Assembly (NCBI RefSeq): GCF_021462225.1
Contig: NC_061805.1
Span: 50,891,360-50,955,359, forward strand
Origin: Girardinichthys multiradiatus
Lineage: Eukaryota > Chordata > Actinopteri > Cyprinodontiformes > Goodeidae
Direction of reading: 5' to 3'
DNA: 64,000 nt
Shown one piece after another: positions 24,111-32,098 of this stretch. How positions within the stretch are numbered: position 1 is the first letter of the stretch; each line of letters starts with the position of its first letter. The translations under genes and the position numbers were made by a program. The notes beneath the pieces were generated by a model. It made no database searches. It was not told the origin of the DNA and saw only the letters and a list, made by a program, of their open reading frames with translations.

Positions 24111-24451
24111 ATGTCAGCGCGTATAAAAAGGAATTTACCATTATTCAGAGCATTGTACCAGGCCTGTCCACAGAAACGTAAAGATATTCTCGCACACTGC
24201 TCTCCCGACTTTATTCAGGCTCTGTGTGAGATTGCACTGAATATTTTAAAAGGTAACATTAAACTATCGCCCTCTCAACACCGACAATTGAAGAAGCAGA
24301 GAAAATCATCAGATTGTTGGGTGATAAAAAAAACGGAATAAAAACTAAACAGTTGGCTCTCAAAAAGCAACGAGGTGGTTTTATTCTGCCCATCTTAACG
24401 GCTCTTGCACCCTTGATCGGTGATCTAGTGGGTGGAAACATCAGGAGATAA
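24111..24451 (+). pseudogene. small PX-like basic protein with hydrophobic C-terminus, frameshifted
   Basis: ATG 24111 starts seven bases after the ATPase stop. The N-terminal ~65 codons are basic and helical (KRNLPLFRALYQACPQKRKDI). The annotated frame runs out at 24341, but an overlapping frame starting near 24300 continues to TAA 24449-24451 and ends in a Gly-rich hydrophobic tail (QRGGFILPILTALAPLIG). This layout, a basic body plus RGGF and a hydrophobic end, is typical of a small virion-associated protein of Mavericks/adintoviruses. The break lies in an A-run (AGAAAATC) near 24300 and looks like a one-base loss. Its stop overlaps the next start as TAATG. Confidence 0.72.
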
Positions 24452-25281
24452 TGTCTCTCAGAACATCGCAGAAGATGTTTCTCATTTCACCTCATCAATT
24501 CAAGCGTCTGACCCAGTCAGACACGTCCATCAGACAGACGGCGGAGGAGAATTTGGATGCTGAAATGAGAGCGATATTAAACGAGCCGGGTTTGACTTCT
24601 TATGAAAAAATCAAGAGATATGATGCTCTTCTCCAGAGGTATCTGACTTTACTTAAGCAAGGTGTCAAAGAAGAAAAACAGCGGGTCAGTTTAACGCTGC
24701 AGCGTGACACAGAGGTTCCTGAACATGAGCGGTCCCAAGAAAAACAAGGCCCAGGGCAGGACGAGGCCCCTAAGGATCAGGTTCTTACGGATGTACTGAA
24801 AAACCTACCGAAGCATAACCGTAAAAATGCTGAGTACATTTTGATGAAATTATCCGAAAGAAGTGAGAGTTGGACTTCGCGAGGTGAATTTGTATTTAAA
24901 GGGAATGTTGTAAAGGGGTCCCACATGATTGATTTGTTGAAAAATCTCATGCTTCCGTTTAAAAAATCTGGAGCACCGCAACCCCAAGGATGGTCTGATT
25001 TTCTACACACCTTGTCAGAAGTAAACATACCTATATCTTCAGTCATTAACCCTTATGCTCGTGATGAATATAGACAGTTCAAAACAGGGGGTACATCTAT
25101 TGAAAATGGGGATACACCCCCCAGCGTTAAGCAGAGAAGAACAAGAAGAAGAAGGCAGATAACTAATTCTCCCTACTGGTCGAGATCTGAGCTGGAAGAT
25201 CCAAAAAATGCTGATGGGAGATCAAAAAGGTCTTTTCGTAAGACGACACTACCACCCCGATGGATTACATTTTCACCATAA
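24451..25281 (+). CDS. conserved Maverick protein of unknown function, 276 aa
   Basis: The frame is intact. Residues ~15-100 are highly charged and probably coiled-coil. Residues ~110-200 form a compact segment (LPKHNRKNAEYILMKLSE, then WTSRGEFVFKGNVVKGS, then GWSDFLHTLSEVNIP) that I recognise as recurring in animal Mavericks but whose job is not established. The C-terminus is very basic (KQRRTRRRR, RSKRSF), suggesting nucleic-acid contact. It is the last gene of the rightward arm, overlapping the PX-like stop by one base. Probable virion component; this is inference. Confidence 0.75.
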   Translation: MSLRTSQKMFLISPHQFKRLTQSDTSIRQTAEENLDAEMRAILNEPGLTSYEKIKRYDALLQRYLTLLKQGVKEEKQRVSLTLQRDTEVPEHERSQEKQGPGQDEAPKDQVLTDVLKNLPKHNRKNAEYILMKLSERSESWTSRGEFVFKGNVVKGSHMIDLLKNLMLPFKKSGAPQPQGWSDFLHTLSEVNIPISSVINPYARDEYRQFKTGGTSIENGDTPPSVKQRRTRRRRQITNSPYWSRSELEDPKNADGRSKRSFRKTTLPPRWITFSP

Positions 25282-25315
25282 ACCGTTATAAGAAAATGAA
25301 ACATGTGGCCTATTT

Positions 25316-25339
25316 CTTTTATTCAATAAAATATTTATT
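25316..25339. terminator. convergent poly(A) signals between the two arms
   Basis: AATAAA on the plus strand at 25325-25330 and on the minus strand (TTTATT) at 25334-25339 lie between the stop of the 276-aa gene and the stop of the protease. They would end transcripts from both arms within a few tens of bases of each other. Confidence 0.7.
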
Positions 25340-25456
25340 GATTATATTTTCAAGTCTAACTTCGTTCTCTACTTCACACACTAACATATGATATCATTAC
25401 ACAAATATTAAATCATAAGAAAAAAAAAACAAACAATGAAAAAAAAAAAAGACAAT

Positions 25457-25999
25457 TTAAATTCCATAACAATCCAGAAACATCTCCAAAGAGCATGTTC
25501 CGTGAGTATAAAATGTACAACTTTGATTAATGACACATTTCTGATATTTTTTCACAAAGTTAGATACCATTAAATCATTCTTAATCACATCTCCAGTGTA
25601 TTTTGACAACACTTGCTGCATTGATAATCCGCACGCTCTATGACATAAATAAAAAATCGAATGGTGACCGCACACAGTGGACAGAGTGTTTTGAAGCTGA
25701 TTATTATGATACAATATTTTTGAGGATCTGTCTTCTAAAAATGTTACGATGCTTGACGGGTAGAACTCGAAATCCGGAGAGAATCCATAAGAGTCAAAAA
25801 AGCTGGATTGACCATTCTCATCCAAAGTCAGAGCTAACCAGTGTTCTCCAGGCATGTGTGAAGGATGTGTGTTCACAATAAAGTAGGCCGGCCCTGGGAA
25901 TTTGTCAGCTAGCAGCGGCAGCTGGTCGCACGGCCACACACCACAAAACAAATCTCCCAGCAGATGACGCATCAGGCTCTCAATTTCATGATTATTCAT
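25457..25999 (-). CDS. adenain-like (Ulp1-fold) maturation cysteine protease, intact
   Basis: The 180-aa protein is expected to process capsid precursors in the particle, as adenovirus protease does. The catalytic residues are visible: H53 in GEHWLAL, D69 in FFDSYGF and C110 in STVCGHH, with Q101/Q103 as the likely oxyanion-hole glutamine. Order and spacing match adenain and other C5/C48-clan enzymes. The frame has no stops or shifts and the length is normal. It lies 11 bases downstream of the major capsid gene on the minus strand and is the last gene of the leftward arm. Confidence 0.9.
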   Translation of the reverse strand: MNNHEIESLMRHLLGDLFCGVWPCDQLPLLADKFPGPAYFIVNTHPSHMPGEHWLALTLDENGQSSFFDSYGFSPDFEFYPSSIVTFLEDRSSKILYHNNQLQNTLSTVCGHHSIFYLCHRACGLSMQQVLSKYTGDVIKNDLMVSNFVKKYQKCVINQSCTFYTHGTCSLEMFLDCYGI

Positions 26000-26010
26000 G
26001 CCTGATTAGA

Positions 26011-27318
26011 TTAATAATAATCCACCAGCACACGCCTCTTTGAATCAATCTCTAAAATAGAATCATAACAAGCGTAGATGATCAGCGTGGTGGTATGAGG
26101 CAACGGGTTTCTGAAGCGCATTTCCAATCTTAAATTCCCACTGGAAACTGGAGATAGAGCATCTGTGTCCTCACCCGGGTTAAGATTAAATGTGAATAGA
26201 GAGTATCCTTGATTAAATTCCTGACGTGTTATACTCAGTGGAAGATCTTTTAGATGTCGTCCTGTAGCTGTAAACAAGTTGTAATACTCTCTCACTGAAT
26301 GATCTTGGTTAAAATTTGGCTGGAAGGCTTTAGCAGGAATTTGTCTGCCATCCTTACACAAAGCTAAATATTCCATATCAAAATGATTAAAGTCAAACGG
26401 ATTGAGATTGCGTGTTCCTGTAAAAGCGTCATGATCCAGTAACGCAATCACCACATACTTGGGAAAGACGCCTAAGAAAAGATTCTCTTGGTTGCATACC
26501 CTTGAATTTTCAGGGATGGAATATGTTTTTACATTCACACGTGAAAGTGGATACAGAGCATTTGCTTTCATTAAAGCTGAAGCGTGCCCCAGTCGTACAG
26601 CTGGAGAGACAGTAACTTTTTTGATAAAAAGAGATGCTCCTAATATCCTGAGTTTGAAAGTAGAGTCTCTTGCGGCCATGAGACAAAAGGCATCGTTGGC
26701 TCTTGTAAGTTTAATTTTAAGGTCAACAGAGTTTAAAAGAAGTCTCTCGCAGAAAAATATGTCTGCATGCAGGGGGCCTAGGAGATGTACCTCCCTGGAA
26801 TTTGCCGTAAAGCCTGCTCTGCTGTTAAGACCTTGGTTAGGGCCGTTAGTTGTAACAATAGAGTTCAGAGCACCTGCAGTGTCTTTATAAAAAAGACCAG
26901 AGCTAAACTGGGTTTTTAAAGAATCCTCAGAAAAGTTTAACAATGTCTCAATCATGGCTCTATATGGATGTGTAGCGCTGGATTGTGAAATCATTCGATC
27001 TCCGAGAGTGACGTCACACTGACTGAAGATGGTGTTTAACGGGTAGTTGATGAGCCCTACAGGTGCATCATCTGGCAGGTTTGTTCCATTCTCGTTAGTA
27101 ATTTTCACTCTGAGATGCAACAGCGTATCGTTGAGATCCAGATACTTTTCTCCGTCTCCCGGAATGAAAAACTCGATCGGCCCTCCATCGGTGATTGCTG
27201 ATAAAGGCTGGATCTCGGTGTAAATTTTATCTTCGATCGATAGCTGCGTCATCGGGGCAGAAAATAAGTCCAACTCTGCCAGCGTGCACTCTGATGATTT
27301 GTTATGTAAAAGAGCCAT
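26011..27318 (-). CDS. major capsid protein (double jelly-roll type), intact
   Basis: The 435-aa protein is the hexon-like capsid subunit of Mavericks, often annotated in animal genomes as F54H12.2-like. Typical features are an N-terminal region ending in PIEFFIPGDGEKYLDL, the YPLNTIFSQCDVTLGD stretch in the first jelly roll, and the later HSVREYYNLFTATG segment of the second. The strand pattern is β-rich with no signal or membrane segment. The length is as expected and there is no stop or frameshift. The start ATG shares its A with the upstream stop codon. The fold is known for the family; it is not computed here. Confidence 0.93.
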   Translation of the reverse strand: MALLHNKSSECTLAELDLFSAPMTQLSIEDKIYTEIQPLSAITDGGPIEFFIPGDGEKYLDLNDTLLHLRVKITNENGTNLPDDAPVGLINYPLNTIFSQCDVTLGDRMISQSSATHPYRAMIETLLNFSEDSLKTQFSSGLFYKDTAGALNSIVTTNGPNQGLNSRAGFTANSREVHLLGPLHADIFFCERLLLNSVDLKIKLTRANDAFCLMAARDSTFKLRILGASLFIKKVTVSPAVRLGHASALMKANALYPLSRVNVKTYSIPENSRVCNQENLFLGVFPKYVVIALLDHDAFTGTRNLNPFDFNHFDMEYLALCKDGRQIPAKAFQPNFNQDHSVREYYNLFTATGRHLKDLPLSITRQEFNQGYSLFTFNLNPGEDTDALSPVSSGNLRLEMRFRNPLPHTTTLIIYACYDSILEIDSKRRVLVDYY

Positions 27319-27785
27319 TATTTAAATATATCAAAACTTGCGGATGACTTCCTTCCTCTTCGTTTGTCAGCTCCAACTGATCTCCTTTTTCGTGTTTGTC
27401 GTTGTTTTTTATCCGTCCTTAAACGATTACCAGGGGGTCTTGTTCTGGGTCTTTTGGATAAAACCATAATTCCTGAACCTTCTTGACCGTCGGTGCGTGT
27501 AGAACCACTCATTTTACTCACGGCTCTACCGATGACATCAGAAGCGATATTTGATGCAGCCGTTTTAAGATGGGGTTTTGCAATAACAAATCCTTTTTTA
27601 ACCAAAGGGGATACGAAGCGGAATAATTTTGAAAATAATGATCCAATTCCTCGTCCGTACATGACCGGAGCCCCATAAAACCCTGGCAGATTACCGCCTG
27701 ATTGACTTACATAGTAATTTACAAAGCGATTTGGATCACGCCCACTACCTTCCAGTTCTGGAAACTGGAAGGTAGTGGGCGGGGT
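27318..27785 (-). CDS. small amphipathic/basic virion protein, pVI-like
   Basis: The ATG-initiated frame is 27318-27662 (114 aa). It opens with MYGRGIGSLFSKLFRF, an amphipathic, potentially membrane-active helix, and continues with HLKTAASNIASDVIG. It ends in a strongly basic tail (KKQRQTRKRR, DKRRGRK). This arrangement recalls adenovirus protein VI; adintoviruses carry a comparable protein. The same frame stays open for about 40 codons upstream of the first ATG, to about 27785, and that part reads like protein (GSGRDPNRFVNYYVSQSGG), so the real start may be upstream with its ATG lost or non-canonical. The upstream part overlaps the 3' end of the penton-like gene. Confidence 0.7.
   Translation of the reverse strand, partial: TPPTTFQFPELEGSGRDPNRFVNYYVSQSGGNLPGFYGAPVMYGRGIGSLFSKLFRFVSPLVKKGFVIAKPHLKTAASNIASDVIGRAVSKMSGSTRTDGQEGSGIMVLSKRPRTRPPGNRLRTDKKQRQTRKRRSVGADKRRGRKSSASFDIFK
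27740..27780. repeat. 17-bp inverted repeat spanning the penton/pVI junction
   Basis: CCCACTACCTTCCAGTT pairs with AACTGGAAGGTAGTGGG across a 4-base loop, centred near 27760. It contains the penton-like stop codon and the start of the pVI-like upstream frame, so it could form a hairpin in the mRNA. Confidence 0.85.
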
Positions 27786-28401
27786 TAAACGTCAGAGTAA
27801 CCATATCACTGAAGTCGCCTTGTACTTCGACGGTCCACAGTAAAGGTGCAAAAGAGTCTCCTACTATTTGCAGGCTGACCACGTCGCTGTAACAGTATAG
27901 GTGATAGAAACCAGCCTTTATATCCGCCGGAAAAGGAGCCAGTTTTGGTTCAGATACATGAATCCATTCCCCTGGTTTCACACCCATCATATAAGCTAGA
28001 GTGTTGACGAAGCGTATTTCATACGGACCGCTTGCTTGAAATACAAATCTCTTTTGAACTTTGCTGAATTTAATGCGGATACCCGAGTTCATTTTTTTGA
28101 AAAACATTTCCATCTCTGTCTCGAGTTGAATAGCGCTGTTATAGTAGCCACTTCTGATCCTTTGCGTATTGATCTCCACATCACCAACCTTTCTCCATTC
28201 AAAGTAGGCATCATAATCCGGTAAATTATGCCAAGTATGAGGACATGAAATCTCTGCTAATGCAACCATCCATTGGCCTTCTAAATCAATATGTGGAGCT
28301 AAATTTACACGGAAACTTGAACTGATATTTTTAAACACTTCCTTGCTAGCGTTAGATGGAAGAGTAACGTAAAAGCCATCATCCTCTACCTGACGGTTCA
28401 T
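27745..28401 (-). CDS. penton-like minor capsid protein, intact
   Basis: The 218-aa protein would form the capsid vertex (single jelly roll in this family). Landmarks are FYVTLPSNASKEVF near the N-terminus, the LEGQWMVALAEISCPHTW stretch around residues 41-57, and a C-terminal β-rich half ending in NPAHYLPV. There are no stops or frameshifts. It sits between the integrase and the pVI-like gene, the usual order in vertebrate Mavericks. The last codons lie in a DNA palindrome. Confidence 0.87.
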   Translation of the reverse strand: MNRQVEDDGFYVTLPSNASKEVFKNISSSFRVNLAPHIDLEGQWMVALAEISCPHTWHNLPDYDAYFEWRKVGDVEINTQRIRSGYYNSAIQLETEMEMFFKKMNSGIRIKFSKVQKRFVFQASGPYEIRFVNTLAYMMGVKPGEWIHVSEPKLAPFPADIKAGFYHLYCYSDVVSLQIVGDSFAPLLWTVEVQGDFSDMVTLTFNPAHYLPVSRTGR

Positions 28402-28439
28402 GATGCTGTGTCAACTGTGAGGTTTAGTGCAAACCTTTT

Positions 28440-29527
28440 TTATACGTTTCGAAGTTCATCAAACTTGATCCAACTGTTGAATTTCTCAGGCCAGTTTTTC
28501 CAGCTTACAAAAACCTGTTTGACACCCTTGACCGTACGTCGTTTTAATATTTTTTCCACTTGATACATCTTGTCGTTAAATATTTTTACTTTTTGAAGTT
28601 CCTCAGCGTAAAAAGAACCCTCGATAGGTTCTCCATCCAAATCTTTGAGTTTGTATACAGAAGGAGATCGGGGTGTCCGGTCATACACTGTAAACACTTC
28701 ATCCGTAAAACTCTGTTCGTATTTTTTGTCAAACACTTCACGGACCTTGGATATTCTGACAAGATCTCCTTGTTTAAACGTTGTCACTGAGTCCTTGCAA
28801 TATCTGTTGGACTTGACATCATACAGATTCTGAAACACTTGAAAGGCATTTTCTGAGGTCACTTCCATAGGGCTCATTTTAATGCTGGAGTGGTAGGAAT
28901 GGTTGTAGCTTCTAGCTAGGTTTTGCAGTACATCGACGTACCGCCGGGTGTTGTTAGCTGTAAAATATCTCCACATCCTTGTTTTTAATGTGCGGTTAAA
29001 TCTCTCGACCACTGAAGCTTTTGCTTCACTCGCTGTGGCAAAATGTTCAATACCGTGTTTCTCCATTAAAACCTTAAATTTCTTGTTAAAAAATTCTTTA
29101 CCGGCATCAGTCTGAAGTTTTTTGGGGATCTGACTTTCTGTAAAAACTGATTCAAATGCCTTTACCACCTCAGCGGCTGTTTTCCTCTTCAAAACTCGTA
29201 CATACGCCCTTTTTGAAAAGATGTCAATGACTGTTAATAAATAATTATAACCATCATTTTCCATGGCCAGAGCTTGCATGTCACAGAGATCAGCCTGGAA
29301 CTGCCTCAATGGTCTGGTGACAAAAACTCTGTTTCTCGGGAACTTTATTCTTGCAGGTTTATGTAGAGTATAGGTATCTTCTCCTGATAAAAAATCTTTA
29401 ACTTTTTCAACCGCAACCTTCTTTCCCGTTTCATTTGCATAACCCTCCTCAGCCTATCTACACCCCCAAAACTTCCCGGATTTGAAGAGCTATAATATGC
29501 TTTCTTCATCAACCATCTTCCTGCCAT
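28440..29527 (-). pseudogene. int: retrovirus-like DDE integrase with chromodomain, frameshifted
   Basis: The enzyme would insert the element and make the 6-bp duplication. The catalytic core is open over 28440-29309: counting from its first residue, D7 (QADLCD), D67 (LQTDAGKEF) and E102 (SVVERFNR), with 34 residues between the last two. A chromodomain (YQVEKILKRR...VSWKNWPEKFNSW) closes the protein at about residues 248-289. The same frame stays open upstream to about 29440. There it is joined by a frameshift to an N-terminal piece that starts at a methionine at 29527 and carries NPGSFGGVDRL. The catalytic part is complete but the full protein is interrupted once. Confidence 0.92.
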
Positions 29528-29589
29528 CTCTGCCTTATGCTCACTCCGATGATTACTTGTTAAATAATGAGGAAAAAACACACCGGAAG

Positions 29590-29950
29590 GTAGATTTATC
29601 CTTTTTTTATTTTTTTATTTAATAGTAAAAAGAAAAAAAAGAAGAAGAATCAGATAATGCGGATTAATTCAAACACTACAAGCTTTTAAACAACACTTTC
29701 GGGAAAGGTTAACATGTTCCTACTTTAATTGTATTTAATAGTAAAAAGAAAAAGAAAGAAGAAAAATCATATAATGCAAATTAATTAAAGTACTGGAATA
29801 CTAAAAATGATACAACAAGTCATCAAACATGTGAGATCAGTTTGTCAGTCCATAGCACTCTGAAACAGAGTTAAGTTATTTGAGATGTTTCTCATCGACC
29901 ATGCGATCATAAACGTGCGCTATTGCACTGTGGATGCCTTGTACCGATTT
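29590..29950. other. non-coding spacer with duplicated A-rich segment
   Basis: No gene is seen. An A-rich segment (TTTAATAGTAAAAAGAAAAA, then AATCAGATAATGCGGATTAA) at about 29618 recurs at about 29728 with small changes. It lies between the integrase start and the accessory gene stop. Confidence 0.7.
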
Positions 29951-29953
29951 CAG

Positions 29954-30658
29954 TTAATATAAAACCGTCTCAGCAATCGTCTTCACTCTGAAGTCATCCG
30001 CTTGTATGCGTCGAAGTATCAGAAGATTCTGAATAGCCGGAATGAGTTTGGGGGTTACGAGTCGTCGCATAATTCGTTGAAAGTTGACTTGGTAATAATT
30101 CTCACCCCAATACCTCCAGGCATTGGTGCTGACGCTGGCTCGGGTGGTTCGTTATGCACCCGTAGCAAGTTTCTCTGAGATAGTTCAAAGAGGTTATGTT
30201 GAATAAATGAAGTATCGCTGTTTTCACCGTATTGATGAGAGCGGTTGAGAACCAACCGTCAATTTTGTCCCCCTGGTTACTCTCATCCTCCGCTGAAGGC
30301 TGAGGGTCCTGCATCGGTTCCAGGGTCTGTGTAGGGGCTTTGGGAGAGGTTGAGTAGCTGGTAGCTACCTCATCCTCCACGACCACCTTCTTGTCTTCAG
30401 GCAGGACTCAGCCATAAATAGCGGCGATGGTGAGTAGAGGTCTGGAGAAAGCGGTTGATACATTTTCATGTTGTATCCTGTAGGTGATGCAGGACTGAAG
30501 TGGGTCTCAGAGAATGAGGACGTTGAGATGGATGGTGAGAAGAGGTCCGGGGAAGGCGGATGCTATGGTCCAATGTTGAAGCTTTCATCGTGCTCAGAAG
30601 AGAAGTGGATCTCTGCTCTGTGGTTGTAGAGATCCCTGTATGGTGTCGGTCCACTCAT
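29954..30658 (-). pseudogene. accessory protein with CxxC...H...HxC motif, broken
   Basis: The gene reads from ATG 30656-30658 to TAA 29954-29956, about 230 codons. The N-terminal half is Ser/Pro/Thr-rich (PLSPDLYSPSP), and the middle is acidic. The C-terminal half has a candidate zinc site, CYGCITNHPSQRQHQC, followed by a hydrophobic helical region (LVTPKLIPAIQNLL). It is broken by TAG at 30563-30565, a frame change near 30400 and another near 30110. I recognise the zinc-site style from fish Mavericks but not its function; a regulatory or early role is a guess. Confidence 0.6.
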
Positions 30659-30708
30659 TCTCAGGATTCAGTTCTCACTGTCTGTGAGCTTGCTGTTATC
30701 CCCCCCGT

Positions 30709-30718
30709 ATATATATAT
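30709..30718 (-). promoter_or_regulatory. TATA box of the accessory pseudogene
   Basis: TATATATATA lies about 50 bases upstream of the ATG at 30658 on the minus strand, well placed for a short 5' leader. Confidence 0.55.
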
Positions 30719-30738
30719 CATAGGAAGGGGGCGGGTCC

Positions 30739-31728
30739 TCAGAAGAGGGTTTGTTCTAGACGTAAAACAGGAAACGTCAGCGTTTTTTTCACTGACATGA
30801 CATCGACCCAACTTCGTGACTTGTGGAAAAGGTCGGAAAGACGATGTCCAATTTCACTCATCTTCTCTGCCCAAGCTTCAAACGGCAGAGCCAGCATTGT
30901 CTTGAATATGCCGCAGTCCTGATTGAAAGCCTCCAGCACAAACAGATCTGAGGGGTTCATCCAGTTGTTCTTGCATCTGCTTGCCCGAAAAGACCAGCAA
31001 CCATTTTCTGTGGTTTTTGACCCCCACACTGCGCTAAAGAGAGGTTCTCTCTCAGCTATTTCAACATCGGATGGTATATGAAACATTCTCGCCCGTTTTG
31101 CAGGTCGAGGAGACAGTTCATTTTCTTCTTCTTCCTCCCTCTCCTGCATTGAGACTGTTTCAGGGCTATCATTAAGGTGCGGGATTGCAAGCCTTAACAC
31201 AGCCCAGTCGCTGTGGGTGAGAGTACACAGAGCCAATAATCCATTAAATACCTCGTCTTGATCCAATTGATTCAGGCACAGCTCTCCTATTTCATACAGG
31301 AAAATATAACCCCAGCTGCCAACCAGGCCATATGGCTCCAAAGACCATTCTTCCTGCGGAGTGTCGAACTGGGGTCTTTGTACCTTGCAGATGTAGTATG
31401 TTGATTTCTTAGAAGCATTCAGTTCACGGGATGAATGCTGGTAGACGGTCACTGGGGTTTCGCACAGAACTGACATACCTCTTGGCTGACCCGAGGTCTT
31501 ATTTTCAACCGTGGTTGTTGAAGTCGATGTTGGATCCTCATCATCGGTAGAGTATGTTATGATGGGAATTCCAATAGGTATCTCAGATGAGGAAGTAGAT
31601 GATATAGATGATGCAGTTGCTTGTTCATCATCATCTTGGCACGCGTTGCGTTTCTCCTCCGCTTGACGATGAACTCTCTTGACTCTAGCCATTGCTGAAC
31701 AAATGTTCTTTTCCAACGAATGCTGCAT
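30739..31728 (-). CDS. provirus terminal accessory gene, 329 aa, unknown function
   Basis: The frame is intact and is the first gene inside the right terminal repeat, reading inward. Residues ~35-75 are acidic and Ser/Thr-rich. Residues ~100-200 are more ordered (STYYICKVQRPQFDTP, WGYIFLYEIGELCLN, HSDWAVLRLAIPHLN). A Glu-rich run (QEREEEEENE) is followed by a basic PRPAKRAR that could be a nuclear signal, then a W/C-rich C-terminal part. M13 (31692, MARVKRVHRQ) is an alternative start. A TTTAAATA element at about 31751-31758 could be its promoter. I recognise no domain. The position is one where adintoviruses keep fast-evolving early genes. Confidence 0.65.
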   Translation of the reverse strand: MQHSLEKNICSAMARVKRVHRQAEEKRNACQDDDEQATASSISSTSSSEIPIGIPIITYSTDDEDPTSTSTTTVENKTSGQPRGMSVLCETPVTVYQHSSRELNASKKSTYYICKVQRPQFDTPQEEWSLEPYGLVGSWGYIFLYEIGELCLNQLDQDEVFNGLLALCTLTHSDWAVLRLAIPHLNDSPETVSMQEREEEEENELSPRPAKRARMFHIPSDVEIAEREPLFSAVWGSKTTENGCWSFRASRCKNNWMNPSDLFVLEAFNQDCGIFKTMLALPFEAWAEKMSEIGHRLSDLFHKSRSWVDVMSVKKTLTFPVLRLEQTLF

Positions 31729-31904
31729 GTAAAGTGCAGAGTTTTATGCCCGTATTTAAAGTAAACACTAAAGCACGCCCCATTGTTTTCATTGGATTAT
31801 TCAAGTTTTAACGAGGCTTACAAACACACCCCTCTATTTTTAATTGGTGCTGATGCCGTACAGTTTCTGATAATACCATATTTGTCTTCTTCTATCTATA
31901 TCAT

Positions 31905-32092
31905 ACACACCCCCTGTGTTTTAATTGATTTATTTAAGTTATCGTCCCTAATGACGACAACCAATCAGCATGCATGGTTACGCCCCTCGGACACACCCCT
32001 GTTGACCCCATGACCTCCCCGCCCCCATGACCCCCCTTAAGTTCAAAAGTTCACCTGTCAAAAGTTTGATTAAAGGGTGTAGTATTATCTCT
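31905..32092 (-). repeat. provirus right terminal inverted repeat
   Basis: It pairs with 13802-13987. The outermost 16 bases are identical, after which substitutions are scattered. Flanked outside by the ACCCCC target duplication at 32093-32098. Confidence 0.93.
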
Positions 32093-32098
32093 ACCCCC

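Larger units (their letters stand above)
13802..32092. mobile_element. Maverick/Polinton (adintovirus-like) provirus, complete ends
   Basis: The 18,291-bp element begins AGAGATAATACTACAC and ends with the reverse complement, and is flanked on both sides by ACCCCC (13796-13801 and 32093-32098). Six-bp duplications and 15-20 kb size are characteristic of Mavericks. It encodes the family's defining set: protein-primed DNA polymerase B, retrovirus-like integrase, packaging ATPase, adenain-like protease, major capsid and penton-like proteins. Replication and packaging genes read rightward, capsid and integrase genes leftward. Several genes carry stops or frameshifts, so this is an old inactivated copy. 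Insertions in the left arm (a LINE and a duplicated block) add about 3.5 kb. Confidence 0.96.

Noticed and set aside
26459..26890. 143-codon plus-strand frame opposite the major capsid gene
   Set aside because: A shadow of the capsid gene with no motif of its own.
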